DNA of 46,274 nt, taken from an uncultured Eubacteriales bacterium. Lineage in GTDB: Bacteria; Bacillota; Clostridia; Lachnospirales; Lachnospiraceae. Location: contig OMXJ01000023.1 in the NCBI GenBank assembly GCA_900315015.1, positions 1 to 46,274 on the forward strand, given 5' to 3'. Of this stretch, positions 7,495-15,538 are shown piece by piece (position 1 is the first letter of the stretch; the number at the start of each line of letters is the position of its first letter). The notes under the pieces were generated by a model. The model had not been told where the DNA came from, made no database searches, and worked only from the letters and a program-made list of their open reading frames with translations. The position numbers and the translations under genes were made by a program.

Positions 7495-8235
7495 CTAATC
7501 ATAATAAACAGTCATTTTACGTTCATGTATTACTTCACCGGTTGAATCATCAATGATTATCCTATCAAGACTATCAAGAGTACCATCTAAACATAAATTT
7601 ATCCTCCAAGCAAGCACTGGCTCTCTTAGCGCATCTTCACTATCTACTTCACCAGTGTAAATTATCAATTGTGGCTCTCCATCAATATCTACAGAATAAT
7701 TATCAGAAACCGTTTTATATAATGTTTTTAGATTTAATTTTGGTTTCGTATCTAGCGAATCTATTATATAATAATTAGTAGAAAGTCTTAGTATTTTCTT
7801 ACCTATTACATCTACAATTATCATTGCACGTCCATTATATACTTCTACTCCTTTATAATACTGTTGGAATGAATATATTTCACCATGTGAACCACTCTGC
7901 AGATAAACTTTCATTTCATTTTCAACATCTTGAAGCTTCATTATATCAGCAAGTGATGCAAGTGCTGCAAAGACGCTATCATAACCATTTATATCAAAAT
8001 CAACGAAGTGTCCATCTATTGTAATTTTCTTATAACATTTTTTTTCGCTATCTAAAAAACTATAATTAATTTTTCCTTCTGTTTCTAATGCGTCTAATTC
8101 ATCAAGGCTAATCTGCTTATAATCTGACGAAGAATCCCCTACGGTTGCTGTCGTATATTCATTGTAATTCCCTGCATTGCTACAGCCTGTAAGTAGTAAT
8201 ATTGCAAACATAATGATAAGTATTCTTTTTTTCAT
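7495..8235 (-). CDS. Lipoprotein of unknown function (first of a twin pair)
   Basis: A 246-residue protein with a lipoprotein signal peptide, MKKRILIIMFAILLLTGCSN, cleaved before C18. The mature part is acidic and beta-rich (GVEVYNGRAMIIVDVIGKK near residue 130). It ends with ALREPVLAWRINLC and SLDRIIIDDSTGEVIHE, resembling the PepSY/FTP-type extracellular domains that accompany metallopeptidase propeptides; this is a weak resemblance. It sits on the outer face of the membrane. A GAGGAG site fixes the start. The leader and upstream bases nearly match those of the neighbour at 8280-8831, though the mature regions differ, which points to duplication of the 5' end followed by divergence. Confidence 0.85.
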   Translation of the reverse strand: MKKRILIIMFAILLLTGCSNAGNYNEYTTATVGDSSSDYKQISLDELDALETEGKINYSFLDSEKKCYKKITIDGHFVDFDINGYDSVFAALASLADIMKLQDVENEMKVYLQSGSHGEIYSFQQYYKGVEVYNGRAMIIVDVIGKKILRLSTNYYIIDSLDTKPKLNLKTLYKTVSDNYSVDIDGEPQLIIYTGEVDSEDALREPVLAWRINLCLDGTLDSLDRIIIDDSTGEVIHERKMTVYYD

Positions 8236-8279
8236 AGATTTTACTCCTCACCCAAATAGTTTTTTGCATCTGTATAATA

Positions 8280-8831
8280 TCAATTTGATGATACGGTACC
8301 ATATTCCTCAATTATGTTGCCACTATTTTCTTCTATCGGCTCGTACTTCTTATATAGTTCATATATTTTATTCCACAATTCTTGGATATAAACTTCAGAA
8401 AAAGCTGTTGTACCATCATCATATTGAATCTCAATATGACGATCTACTGTATCAACTAAACCATTTTCTACCTCGGGTTTTTTATTTAAATAATCTGTTA
8501 AGTCTATTGATAATATACTTTGATAGTCCGAATCTGATATATAATATGTCGTGGTTTTTCCCGTCCTATAATCTTCTTTACACATTACATAGGCGTTATC
8601 ATTTTGCGATATTGTCAAAGTATGATTTTTAGATTCCTCGCCGCCTATTTCACTAATTGTAATTTTAGATATACTTTTACTGTCAGAAGGAATTTCAGGA
8701 AATTTGCTTTTATCGATTATTGGCTTTGAATCTTGATTATCAACAATGGTAATATTAGTGTGATTTTGAGCATTACTACAGCCCGTTAGCAATAATAGCG
8801 AAAATGTAATGATTAATATTCTTTTTTTCAT
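8280..8831 (-). CDS. Lipoprotein of unknown function (second of a twin pair)
   Basis: A 183-residue lipoprotein with the signal peptide MKKRILIITFSLLLLTGCSN and cleavage before C18, located on the extracellular face of the membrane. The mature domain contains ISKITISEIGGEE and IQYDDGTTAFSEVYIQELW, beta-strand-like stretches without a family I can name. It is the first gene of a two-gene unit; 44 bases separate its stop from the next start. Signal peptide, AGGAG site and the few bases before the ATG closely match the downstream gene, whereas the mature domains look unrelated. A binding or sensing role at the surface is possible but not shown. Confidence 0.82.
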   Translation of the reverse strand: MKKRILIITFSLLLLTGCSNAQNHTNITIVDNQDSKPIIDKSKFPEIPSDSKSISKITISEIGGEESKNHTLTISQNDNAYVMCKEDYRTGKTTTYYISDSDYQSILSIDLTDYLNKKPEVENGLVDTVDRHIEIQYDDGTTAFSEVYIQELWNKIYELYKKYEPIEENSGNIIEEYGTVSSN

Positions 8832-8961
8832 AGATTTTTCTCCTGCCTAATTTAGTTTTTTTAGGTTAAACACCCTTAATACTATATATACAGTTTAAAA
8901 ACTATAAATGTTGCAGAAAAGAATATTTTTTTATTTTAAAACAAATTAAGTTGCCAAAAAT

Positions 8962-9720
8962 TTAAATGTATTTTTCTACTGTTATTTTTAACTTACCTTT
9001 TTTGGTGGTTCTCTCTACGCCTTTATATTTAAAACGTCCGCAGCCTCTTACAGAGACGATGTCATCTACCTTCGGGGCATGCGTCTGATTTTCCATCAGC
9101 CTTCCATTTACTGATACTTTTTGTCCTCTAAAGTATTCTAGAGCCTTTTCCCTTGATAGGTGAAATACATGAGCTATTATTGCATCTAGTCTCTCTGAGT
9201 TTATCTGATACTCTTCTAGCTTTAATTCAGGTCCTATTCCTTCTGGTATTTCATCTATTATATCGCATTTTATGTGCGTGTGCTTTACCTGATAAAGGTT
9301 ATCTGCTATGTACTCTGCCATTTTTTCCTCGCAGAATAAATATGCTGTCTTTCCTTTTATCAGGATATCGCCTGTTACTTTTCGATCTATGCCAAGGTTA
9401 AGTATTGCTCCTAAAAAGTCTCTATGAGTAAATTCATCTGAAAACTTTTCTAACAAAGGTGCAATTTTTATTACCTTTATTGGAAACGGCTCTTCATAGC
9501 CAAATTCCTCAAGGCTTCCAAATCTTAGCATCCTTCTTTCTGCCGATTCATAGCCTCCGTATATGGTTATTCCAGATGCGAAGGCGTTTTTACCTAATGA
9601 CAATGCATCGCTTATTTCTGCCTCGGTTAAAAAATCTGTAAAGAAATATTGCGATGATGAATAGGATTTATCGGCTAATTCTCTTATTCTTTTTTTGAAC
9701 TGTTCTGATTCTTCAGACAT
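8962..9720 (-). CDS. ylmH: YlmH-family RNA-binding S4 domain protein
   Basis: A 252-residue cytosolic protein. An N-terminal YlmH domain (about 1-170, with FTDFLTEAEIS and THRDFLGAILNLGIDR) is followed by an S4 RNA-binding domain (about 175-240, with LDAIIAHVFHLSREKA and VSVNGRLMEN). Family members bind ribosomal RNA or peptidyl-tRNA on large subunits and are linked to ribosome-associated quality control and to cell-division clusters. Here it is not beside sepF/divIVA; it starts one base after the stop of the CotH gene (TAA-A-ATG). Its ribosome site lies inside that gene's end, so translation is probably coupled. This placement at the end of an envelope operon is unusual. Confidence 0.93.
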   Translation of the reverse strand: MSEESEQFKKRIRELADKSYSSSQYFFTDFLTEAEISDALSLGKNAFASGITIYGGYESAERRMLRFGSLEEFGYEEPFPIKVIKIAPLLEKFSDEFTHRDFLGAILNLGIDRKVTGDILIKGKTAYLFCEEKMAEYIADNLYQVKHTHIKCDIIDEIPEGIGPELKLEEYQINSERLDAIIAHVFHLSREKALEYFRGQKVSVNGRLMENQTHAPKVDDIVSVRGCGRFKYKGVERTTKKGKLKITVEKYI

Positions 9721-9721
9721 T

Positions 9722-11929
9722 TTATTCTTTATCCTTATCTAATGCTTCTTTTTCTACTTTTTCCTTATATGCATCCGAGCCTATGGTATTTTCAGCGTAA
9801 TCTATCATTCTCTGGATATTATCGCCTCTTTTTTCAAGGAAGTCCTCTATGCATTTTGCACTTGCATAGCCGCCTGATACAGCATCCTTCGTGCTTCCTG
9901 TTCCTGGATATCTGTTAAAGAACTGCTCATACAAAGGTGAATAGATAGAAGTAAAATCATTCAATCTGTTCTTTGCATTTGTGACTTCAAAGTTATTTTC
10001 TGTGAGGTAATTTAGCCTATCATAGAAGCTCTTTCTAAAACCTTCATTTGACATAAGTTTTATGAATGCTGATACTACTATGTTATCTGTTTCTGGATCT
10101 AGCATTCCATAAGGCTTATAATTATCATCCTTTATGGTATTTACTCTTGCATCACCAGAGCCGCTTACACCGCCGAATTCGCAGTCATAGAACATAAGTC
10201 TCCATCTGCCATCTGCATATTCATTGCCGCTTACAGGGGTTTGAACCTTCCACATGCTCCAGTTCTTTCCTGGCCAGTCCCATTTATTATTGAACCAAAG
10301 CTCTGCTGCAAAATAGTCCCTAAATGATTCAGGATCTACTATCTTACAAAATTCCTCATAATCAGCATCATTTTCAAGTGTTACATAGGTGTTAAAGGCA
10401 TTCTTTAAATCCTTAACAAAATACTTTTCGTCGGTTTCTCCTGCAGGTAATATGCCTTCATCGATATAATAGCCAGATTCATATTTTTCTGCATCGCCCT
10501 TTACTATTACAACATCTTTGTCTATGACACCGTGAAGATTTTCCATGTAATCTTCGTTATAGTCCTCTTGTAGTAAATAAAGGCCCCAGTATTCTCCGTT
10601 TAGGTAAACAATTGCCGGGCGTGAGCGCTGTGTTTCTACGTCAAAATCCGTTAGAAGGCTCTGCCAGAATACATCATTGAACTTGGCTGTAAAGGCACAG
10701 TTTCCACCTGGTCTAAGGACTAAAGTCTTAAATTTATCCATAGTTTCTCCGGCATCATTCTTATAGGCTTCACCAAAGAATGGATATTTAAAATTCTTCT
10801 TGCCGTAGTCATTTCTTGCAACTATTCTAAAACCTTTTATAAGGTCTGAGCGTGAATAATTTCCCTGGATCCTGATTCCACAGTTCTGGTTTATTATTTC
10901 TATGCAGCTATCTCCATTTACTTCAAAAATAGATATTCCAGCAGCTCTTTCCCATTCTCTGCCTCTTCCTTTATAATTGGCATCAAGGGCTCTTGCAGTT
11001 TCACCATCAGTGACTTTTGCAGTTTCTAAGTATTCAGCAAGTGCCTTTTCAAATTGATTTCCCTTTACATAGATTCCAACTTCTCCATCAAAGAGGTCAT
11101 TATAATCCATCTGAATGCTCACTACAGCAAGCTTTCCTGAGTTTTCAAAGTATTCAGGAGCTGCCTCTGATACTGCCTGCATTGCCTTTACCGAATCGTT
11201 TATTCCCTGTATGTGAGTTTCTGGCGTTCCTATGAAATAAGTAGCTCTATTTGAGCTACTATAGGTCCCATCACTCTTTTTTACAGCGCTGCGCACCACC
11301 ATGCATTTATCTACGCTAGAATTTCCAGGTGCATTTATCATACAGCTAAAACCATCCTTTGTTGCATTTGGAGAATTGTAATTTCCTGAAAATTCAACAG
11401 GATTTACTGCTGATAAGATATTTTCATCTTTTGACCTGTCGTAAATATGTATAGGTCCTGTATATTCGGTTGCTGTTTCACTTGAAACTGGATCTGAGCC
11501 ATCAGTCGTATAGACGATAGTTCCATCTTCTAGTGATACTTCATTACCACTTGCATCAACTACACCTATTGATAAGTCAAATTCGTTTGGATAAAAGCCA
11601 GATGGTGCTGAATAGCTTGTAATTGCTGTATCAAATACTACTTTAGAGCTATTTTTAGTCTCATTTACTTCTGTATTTTCTTCATTATCCTCATCTTTAT
11701 TATCCAGGCTTCCCTGCTCATCTTTTTTATCATCATTACCTGTTGCAGATACTTCATCAGAAGCTTTAGTCACTTCCTCTGTTTGAGAGGTGCTTGTTGT
11801 TACTATAGCTGTTGTTGACTGAGAAGAATTTTCTTCAGTAACAGAAATACTGCCTGTGTTACTACAGGCAGTAAATAAAAGCATTGATGATAAAGTTATA
11901 GTTAGAAAACGATTGTATTTTTTTCCCAT
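9722..11929 (-). CDS. CotH-family kinase lipoprotein with chitobiase-like domain
   Basis: A 735-residue lipoprotein: signal peptide with LLFTACSN near residue 20, then a Ser/Thr/Glu-rich linker to about residue 95. A chitobiase/hexosaminidase C-terminal-type beta domain follows (YSAPSGFYPNEFDLSI... IVYTTDGSDPVSS), then a CotH domain from about 260. CotH hallmarks are IRIQGNYSRSDLIKGFRIVA, FKTLVLRPGGN, PAIVYLNGEYWGLYLLQE and DKDVVIVKGDAEKYESG. CotH proteins are atypical protein kinases; the Bacillus enzyme phosphorylates the spore-coat protein CotB. ATG 11929 is preferred because AAGGAG lies nine bases upstream; a GTG at 11935 is too close. It follows the repeat protein gene by 29 bases and abuts ylmH. 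Confidence 0.93.
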   Translation of the reverse strand: MGKKYNRFLTITLSSMLLFTACSNTGSISVTEENSSQSTTAIVTTSTSQTEEVTKASDEVSATGNDDKKDEQGSLDNKDEDNEENTEVNETKNSSKVVFDTAITSYSAPSGFYPNEFDLSIGVVDASGNEVSLEDGTIVYTTDGSDPVSSETATEYTGPIHIYDRSKDENILSAVNPVEFSGNYNSPNATKDGFSCMINAPGNSSVDKCMVVRSAVKKSDGTYSSSNRATYFIGTPETHIQGINDSVKAMQAVSEAAPEYFENSGKLAVVSIQMDYNDLFDGEVGIYVKGNQFEKALAEYLETAKVTDGETARALDANYKGRGREWERAAGISIFEVNGDSCIEIINQNCGIRIQGNYSRSDLIKGFRIVARNDYGKKNFKYPFFGEAYKNDAGETMDKFKTLVLRPGGNCAFTAKFNDVFWQSLLTDFDVETQRSRPAIVYLNGEYWGLYLLQEDYNEDYMENLHGVIDKDVVIVKGDAEKYESGYYIDEGILPAGETDEKYFVKDLKNAFNTYVTLENDADYEEFCKIVDPESFRDYFAAELWFNNKWDWPGKNWSMWKVQTPVSGNEYADGRWRLMFYDCEFGGVSGSGDARVNTIKDDNYKPYGMLDPETDNIVVSAFIKLMSNEGFRKSFYDRLNYLTENNFEVTNAKNRLNDFTSIYSPLYEQFFNRYPGTGSTKDAVSGGYASAKCIEDFLEKRGDNIQRMIDYAENTIGSDAYKEKVEKEALDKDKE

Positions 11930-11958
11930 AATCACATACTCCTTAAAAATATTAATAT

Positions 11959-13437
11959 TTAAGGCTTGAAGGTATTAAAAGCGCTCTTTATGCTATCAAG
12001 TGTTGGAGGCTTAATAGACTTATCTTCAAACCTGATTTTATCGTTATAAATGTCATATACGCTTGTTGAAGCTGCATTCGCCGTAATCTTTGCTGCTTCG
12101 CTATTGACATTTGCTTCAGCCTTTGGTGCTGTGTTAACGTTTGCATTAGTTGCTACATTTGGTGTAGTATTATTAACATTTGCATTATTTGCTACATTCG
12201 GTGTAGTATTATTAACGTTTGTATTAGTTACTACATTCGGTGTAGTATTATTAACGTTTGTATTAGTTACTACATTTGGTGTAGTATTATTAACGTTTGT
12301 ATTAGTTACTACATTTGCTGTTATATTTACATTACTATTTGAAGCCTGAGCATTTTTTCCGTCTTCAGCTTTTACAAGAGGCAGAGTTCTTTTTATTTCA
12401 GCTTCAAGAACTTCATTAACCTCTGCTAAAAGCGGATCTGAAGCAATATCCAAAGCTTTATTTTCTGGATTATTATTAGCTGTATTATTTGCTCCATTAT
12501 TTACCGGTGTTATTGAGATAAATGGACTTACTTCAGGACTCTGCTCCTTCTTTAAATCAGCGGCTTCAACTTGTGTCTCAGGACTCTGATCCTTTTTTAT
12601 ATCAGTAGCTTCACTTGACATTACAGGGCTCTCAATTATGGTATCATCAAAAGGCGCTTTGCTTATATTATCTTCAGCCTGTTCTCTAGCCTGCTCTTCT
12701 GTAGGCTTCTCAGTCGGTTCTTCTGTATGCTCCTCAACCTGCTCTCTAGCCTGCTCTTCTGTAGGCTTATCAGTCGGTTCTTTTGTATACTCCTCAACCT
12801 GCTCATTTACCTGATCTTCTGCATGCTCTACAGCTATAATCGATCCTGTATAATCCTTGATATTGACCTTGCTCTCTGCGGAAAGATTTATTGTAGATGA
12901 ATCAGTTGCCGCAATACTGTCGATGTAATCTACCTTATCCATATTTATGTTAAGGGCAGATCCGCCAGCTCCCGATATATTTCCGATTTCCTCATTGGTC
13001 TGTACAACCACATTGCAGGCCTCAGAATTGCTTGAAGCTCTTAGAGTCATTATGTTCTGAGTACTGTCAATTGTAATTGCAGCATATCCTGAATTACTTG
13101 TTGCTGTAAGGTTCGATAAGGTATCAACGCTATCAATATGCAGATTACATTCGCCTGTAATGGTGATATTGGCATTTCCTTCTTCGATTAATTTAGCTGC
13201 AAGCTCTAGCCCGCTCTTTTTATCCTCTTCACAATCATCTGAGCTAGCTGGCAAGGCAGTAATTTTGTTTATCAGCTGTTCTACTGCAGGATTGTTTGTA
13301 TCAGATAGCTCCTCGCCGGATATGGTTACTTTACCGCTTGAATCTCTTGATAGAGACCACTTGTCTAGATAAATATTCTCAAAATTAATATTATCGTTAT
13401 TGTTAGCCGATTTTTCAATGAGAAAGATACGTACCAT
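11959..13437 (-). CDS. Asn/Thr-rich tandem-repeat protein (unrecognised)
   Basis: 492 residues. The N-terminal third (1-215) is Ser/Thr/Asn-rich and looks beta-helical, with recurring ITIDSTQNIMTLRASS-type strands. Two 20-residue units plus a partial third follow (EEPTEKPTEEQAREQVEEHT), then a long disordered stretch. Near the C terminus are four 13-residue units of the type NVVTNTNVNNTTP. No signal peptide or membrane segment is visible, so export, if any, is not by Sec. A GAGGG site precedes the ATG. It sits directly upstream of the CotH kinase gene. By analogy with CotH/CotB its Ser/Thr-rich repeats could be a phosphorylation substrate, which is hypothesis only. Confidence 0.85.
   Translation of the reverse strand: MVRIFLIEKSANNNDNINFENIYLDKWSLSRDSSGKVTISGEELSDTNNPAVEQLINKITALPASSDDCEEDKKSGLELAAKLIEEGNANITITGECNLHIDSVDTLSNLTATSNSGYAAITIDSTQNIMTLRASSNSEACNVVVQTNEEIGNISGAGGSALNINMDKVDYIDSIAATDSSTINLSAESKVNIKDYTGSIIAVEHAEDQVNEQVEEYTKEPTDKPTEEQAREQVEEHTEEPTEKPTEEQAREQAEDNISKAPFDDTIIESPVMSSEATDIKKDQSPETQVEAADLKKEQSPEVSPFISITPVNNGANNTANNNPENKALDIASDPLLAEVNEVLEAEIKRTLPLVKAEDGKNAQASNSNVNITANVVTNTNVNNTTPNVVTNTNVNNTTPNVVTNTNVNNTTPNVANNANVNNTTPNVATNANVNTAPKAEANVNSEAAKITANAASTSVYDIYNDKIRFEDKSIKPPTLDSIKSAFNTFKP
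12135..12315. repeat. 39-bp in-frame tandem repeat, four units plus degenerate ends
   Basis: GGTGTAGTAT recurs at 12161, 12200, 12239 and 12278, exactly 39 bases apart. Each unit encodes 13 residues of Asn, Thr and Val. The last two units are nearly identical, implying recent expansion or conversion. Confidence 0.9.
12673..12815. repeat. 60-bp in-frame tandem repeat, two units plus part of a third
   Basis: CTGCTCTTCTGTAGGCTT recurs 60 bases apart in the 12690s and 12750s, with a diverged third copy after 12793. It encodes a Glu/Pro/Thr/Gln-rich, probably coiled or disordered spacer. Confidence 0.85.
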
Positions 13438-13462
13438 TAAAGCCCTCCATAATTTGTAAACC

Positions 13463-14410
13463 CTAAGTTAATTTGTACATTTTTATCTTATATTCTTTTC
13501 CTGATGCTTTATCAAACGGCCATACAAAAGTTGGACCGACATAGGTCCTATCAGTCATCTCTGTCCGTAAATCCAGCTCCGCCTGATATGCACCGTCTAT
13601 GTTACCATCTTCAAGACCTATAAAGGAATCAGTTTTAGTAATAGATTTTATAAAACGATTGAATTTTTTCTCTATGAACATTGTATTTTCTGAGATCAAT
13701 TCAAACACACTACCATTATAATTGCTATTATTATTTTTTTCAATGTCATTTTTATATATATTATTTGTATTTATATCCCCGCTTAAATAATCATTTGCAG
13801 CTTCTCCGAGAATGTTTCTTATTATGCACTCCCAGATAAGAGCAAACATGTTATTAAGCTGGCTATGAACGCCTAAGGTAAGGCTATAGTCAAAGCGAAG
13901 CGGTAGACTTTCTTCATTAAAATTATCTTCTATTTGAAAGTCTCTTATATCATTATATATTTCCGCGAGTTTCTTCTTTGCTGCATCCTCAACATCTTCT
14001 TTTATAAAGGTCATAAGAGGCTTATTTCCTGTAAAGCTTTCTAAGATAACTAGAACAGCATTTATGAAATCGAGGTAATGGGCATCACATATTCCAGTAA
14101 AATTGCATTTAATGAGCCGTATTTTACCTTCCAATAAATAATCAAGACCATTTTCCATGGTAGCAACTGCTTTTTGCATATTTTCAAGGTCTTCATCCAT
14201 GAGAGTTACATAAGAAAAGTGGCTGCATAAAGCCGGGAGCTCAATGTCATTGCATTGACCAGCTCCTAATACAGCTATATTACAGCCACCTATTGTATAC
14301 CCTGTGATGAAGTCCGAAATATTCCTGCGATAGTCTCTCCAGTCCTCATGAGCATTTTTCATCTCTAGAAGACCTTTTACGCTATCAAGAATTTCCTTAG
14401 CTTCAATCAT
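13463..14410 (-). CDS. Rossmann-fold, methyltransferase-like protein (function unknown)
   Basis: 315 residues, cytosolic. Residues 37-56 carry IGGCNIAVLGAGQCNDIELP, a glycine-rich loop of the kind that binds S-adenosylmethionine. An acidic strand end follows (FSYVTLMDEDLENMQKA) and then KIRLIKCNFTGI, matching motifs I-III of class I methyltransferases. The rest is helical, without a recognised substrate domain. Near residue 220 an Asn-rich insert (NTNNIYKNDIEKNNNSN) is encoded by AT-rich, repeat-like DNA. The gene lies 15 bases after the membrane-protein gene and 25 before the repeat protein. The ribosome site is weak, consistent with coupling to the gene in front. Methylation of a partner in this operon is conceivable but unsupported. 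Confidence 0.75.
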   Translation of the reverse strand: MIEAKEILDSVKGLLEMKNAHEDWRDYRRNISDFITGYTIGGCNIAVLGAGQCNDIELPALCSHFSYVTLMDEDLENMQKAVATMENGLDYLLEGKIRLIKCNFTGICDAHYLDFINAVLVILESFTGNKPLMTFIKEDVEDAAKKKLAEIYNDIRDFQIEDNFNEESLPLRFDYSLTLGVHSQLNNMFALIWECIIRNILGEAANDYLSGDINTNNIYKNDIEKNNNSNYNGSVFELISENTMFIEKKFNRFIKSITKTDSFIGLEDGNIDGAYQAELDLRTEMTDRTYVGPTFVWPFDKASGKEYKIKMYKLT

Positions 14411-14425
14411 ATTTAATCCATTTTC

Positions 14426-15430
14426 TTACTGCTCAGCTCCAGCAGCATCATTTAATACTCTGTTACTTGTGTCGCCATCCCACCAGTTTACATATGGTGC
14501 GAAGCCAAGATCCCAGATCCAGATATTACCATTAACTTCAACTCTGATTGCGCCTACATTTTCAAGCTCGATCATCTTTGATACAGCGCTATTGATCTTT
14601 GTTGCATCGATTTCGAAAATCGGATCCTCACCGAAATCATCAGCTCCCTTGCTCTTTGCGAAAACAGAAAGCTTTCCTGTCTTAAGATCATCATAGACAA
14701 TACCATAATTGAAGTACATATTACACTTTTCATCCTCATCAAGATTGTACTCTACAGTAACCTTTTTACCCGAATTTGAATGAATTTCATTGTGCTCTGG
14801 TGATGTTGCTGTCTTACCATCAATGATAAGAGGCTGAAGTCCGTGCCAATCAAGGAATGCATTGCTATCACTGATAGTTGCTGGAGTGATATATAAAATT
14901 GCACCTTCTACCTGTCTGAGTGCCTTTTTAAGACCAAATGTTGCCATGATAACAAGTACAACAAATACAAGGTAAAGGGTTATTGCCTTGATAACAGCTG
15001 ATGCATTGACATAATCTCTAAAGCACATTGAGAATATGATATAACCGAGTGTTGCGCATACAACATAGTAAATTGTATCCTGAGTATAGAAAGAGATCTT
15101 TTCGAAAAGATATCCAAAGCCCTGGAAAACTGCAATAAGGATTGTAGATACTACGAAAAACTTTGGGAATGCTGTTGGCCACATGTTCGTGAAAAGAATT
15201 CCCCATAAAATAAATACAAGGGCCTTAATTAGATCTATGATCCATGTTCTTGTGATAACAAGGCCTTCGTCTCCGAAGTTTGGTAAACCAAGTGGTACCT
15301 TTGCCTGTGGAATCCAGCTGAAAGCTATTTTTCCAGCATCTGCTGGATCTGGAAATACAAATAGTAATGCATATACAAGAGCTGCTGTATATAGCAGGAA
15401 TACTATCGCTTTTCCTTTGTTAATATTCAT
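14426..15430 (-). CDS. Polytopic membrane protein with C-terminal soluble domain (VanZ-like N-terminus?)
   Basis: 334 residues. Hydrophobic segments lie at about 8-27, 60-80, 88-107, 117-135 and 145-165, followed by a beta-rich soluble domain (about 175-334). The hydrophobic spacing and the stretch LFEKISFYTQDTIYYVVCAT resemble VanZ-like proteins; this is tentative. The C-terminal domain (VEYNLDEDEKCNMYFNYGI, then VRVEVNGNIWIWDLGF-like sequence) is unassigned; its side of the membrane is not determined. It is the first gene of the five-gene CotH operon, with a strong GGGGGA ribosome site and a near-consensus promoter. An envelope role is inferred from membrane location and the CotH lipoprotein downstream. 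Confidence 0.8.
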   Translation of the reverse strand: MNINKGKAIVFLLYTAALVYALLFVFPDPADAGKIAFSWIPQAKVPLGLPNFGDEGLVITRTWIIDLIKALVFILWGILFTNMWPTAFPKFFVVSTILIAVFQGFGYLFEKISFYTQDTIYYVVCATLGYIIFSMCFRDYVNASAVIKAITLYLVFVVLVIMATFGLKKALRQVEGAILYITPATISDSNAFLDWHGLQPLIIDGKTATSPEHNEIHSNSGKKVTVEYNLDEDEKCNMYFNYGIVYDDLKTGKLSVFAKSKGADDFGEDPIFEIDATKINSAVSKMIELENVGAIRVEVNGNIWIWDLGFAPYVNWWDGDTSNRVLNDAAGAEQ

Positions 15431-15486
15431 AATTATTTCCCCCTTAAATATTTGAAAAATATTTCTATTTCATTTTTCCACGCCTT

Positions 15487-15515
15487 ATTATAATATAAAA
15501 AAATATAAAAATCAA
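15487..15515 (-). promoter_or_regulatory. Promoter of the CotH/ylmH operon
   Basis: On the - strand TTGATT, exactly 17 bases, then a perfect TATAAT, about 57 bases before the start codon. It lies within 25 bases of the LacI gene's stop with no terminator between, so read-through from that gene is possible. Confidence 0.75.
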
Positions 15516-15538
15516 GTATACTTCACGAATTCTATACG

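Noticed and set aside
8177-8632. Long + strand ORF of 151 codons opposite the lipoprotein genes
   Set aside because: It is a shadow of the two - strand lipoprotein genes, rich in His/Tyr/Leu, and has no ribosome site.
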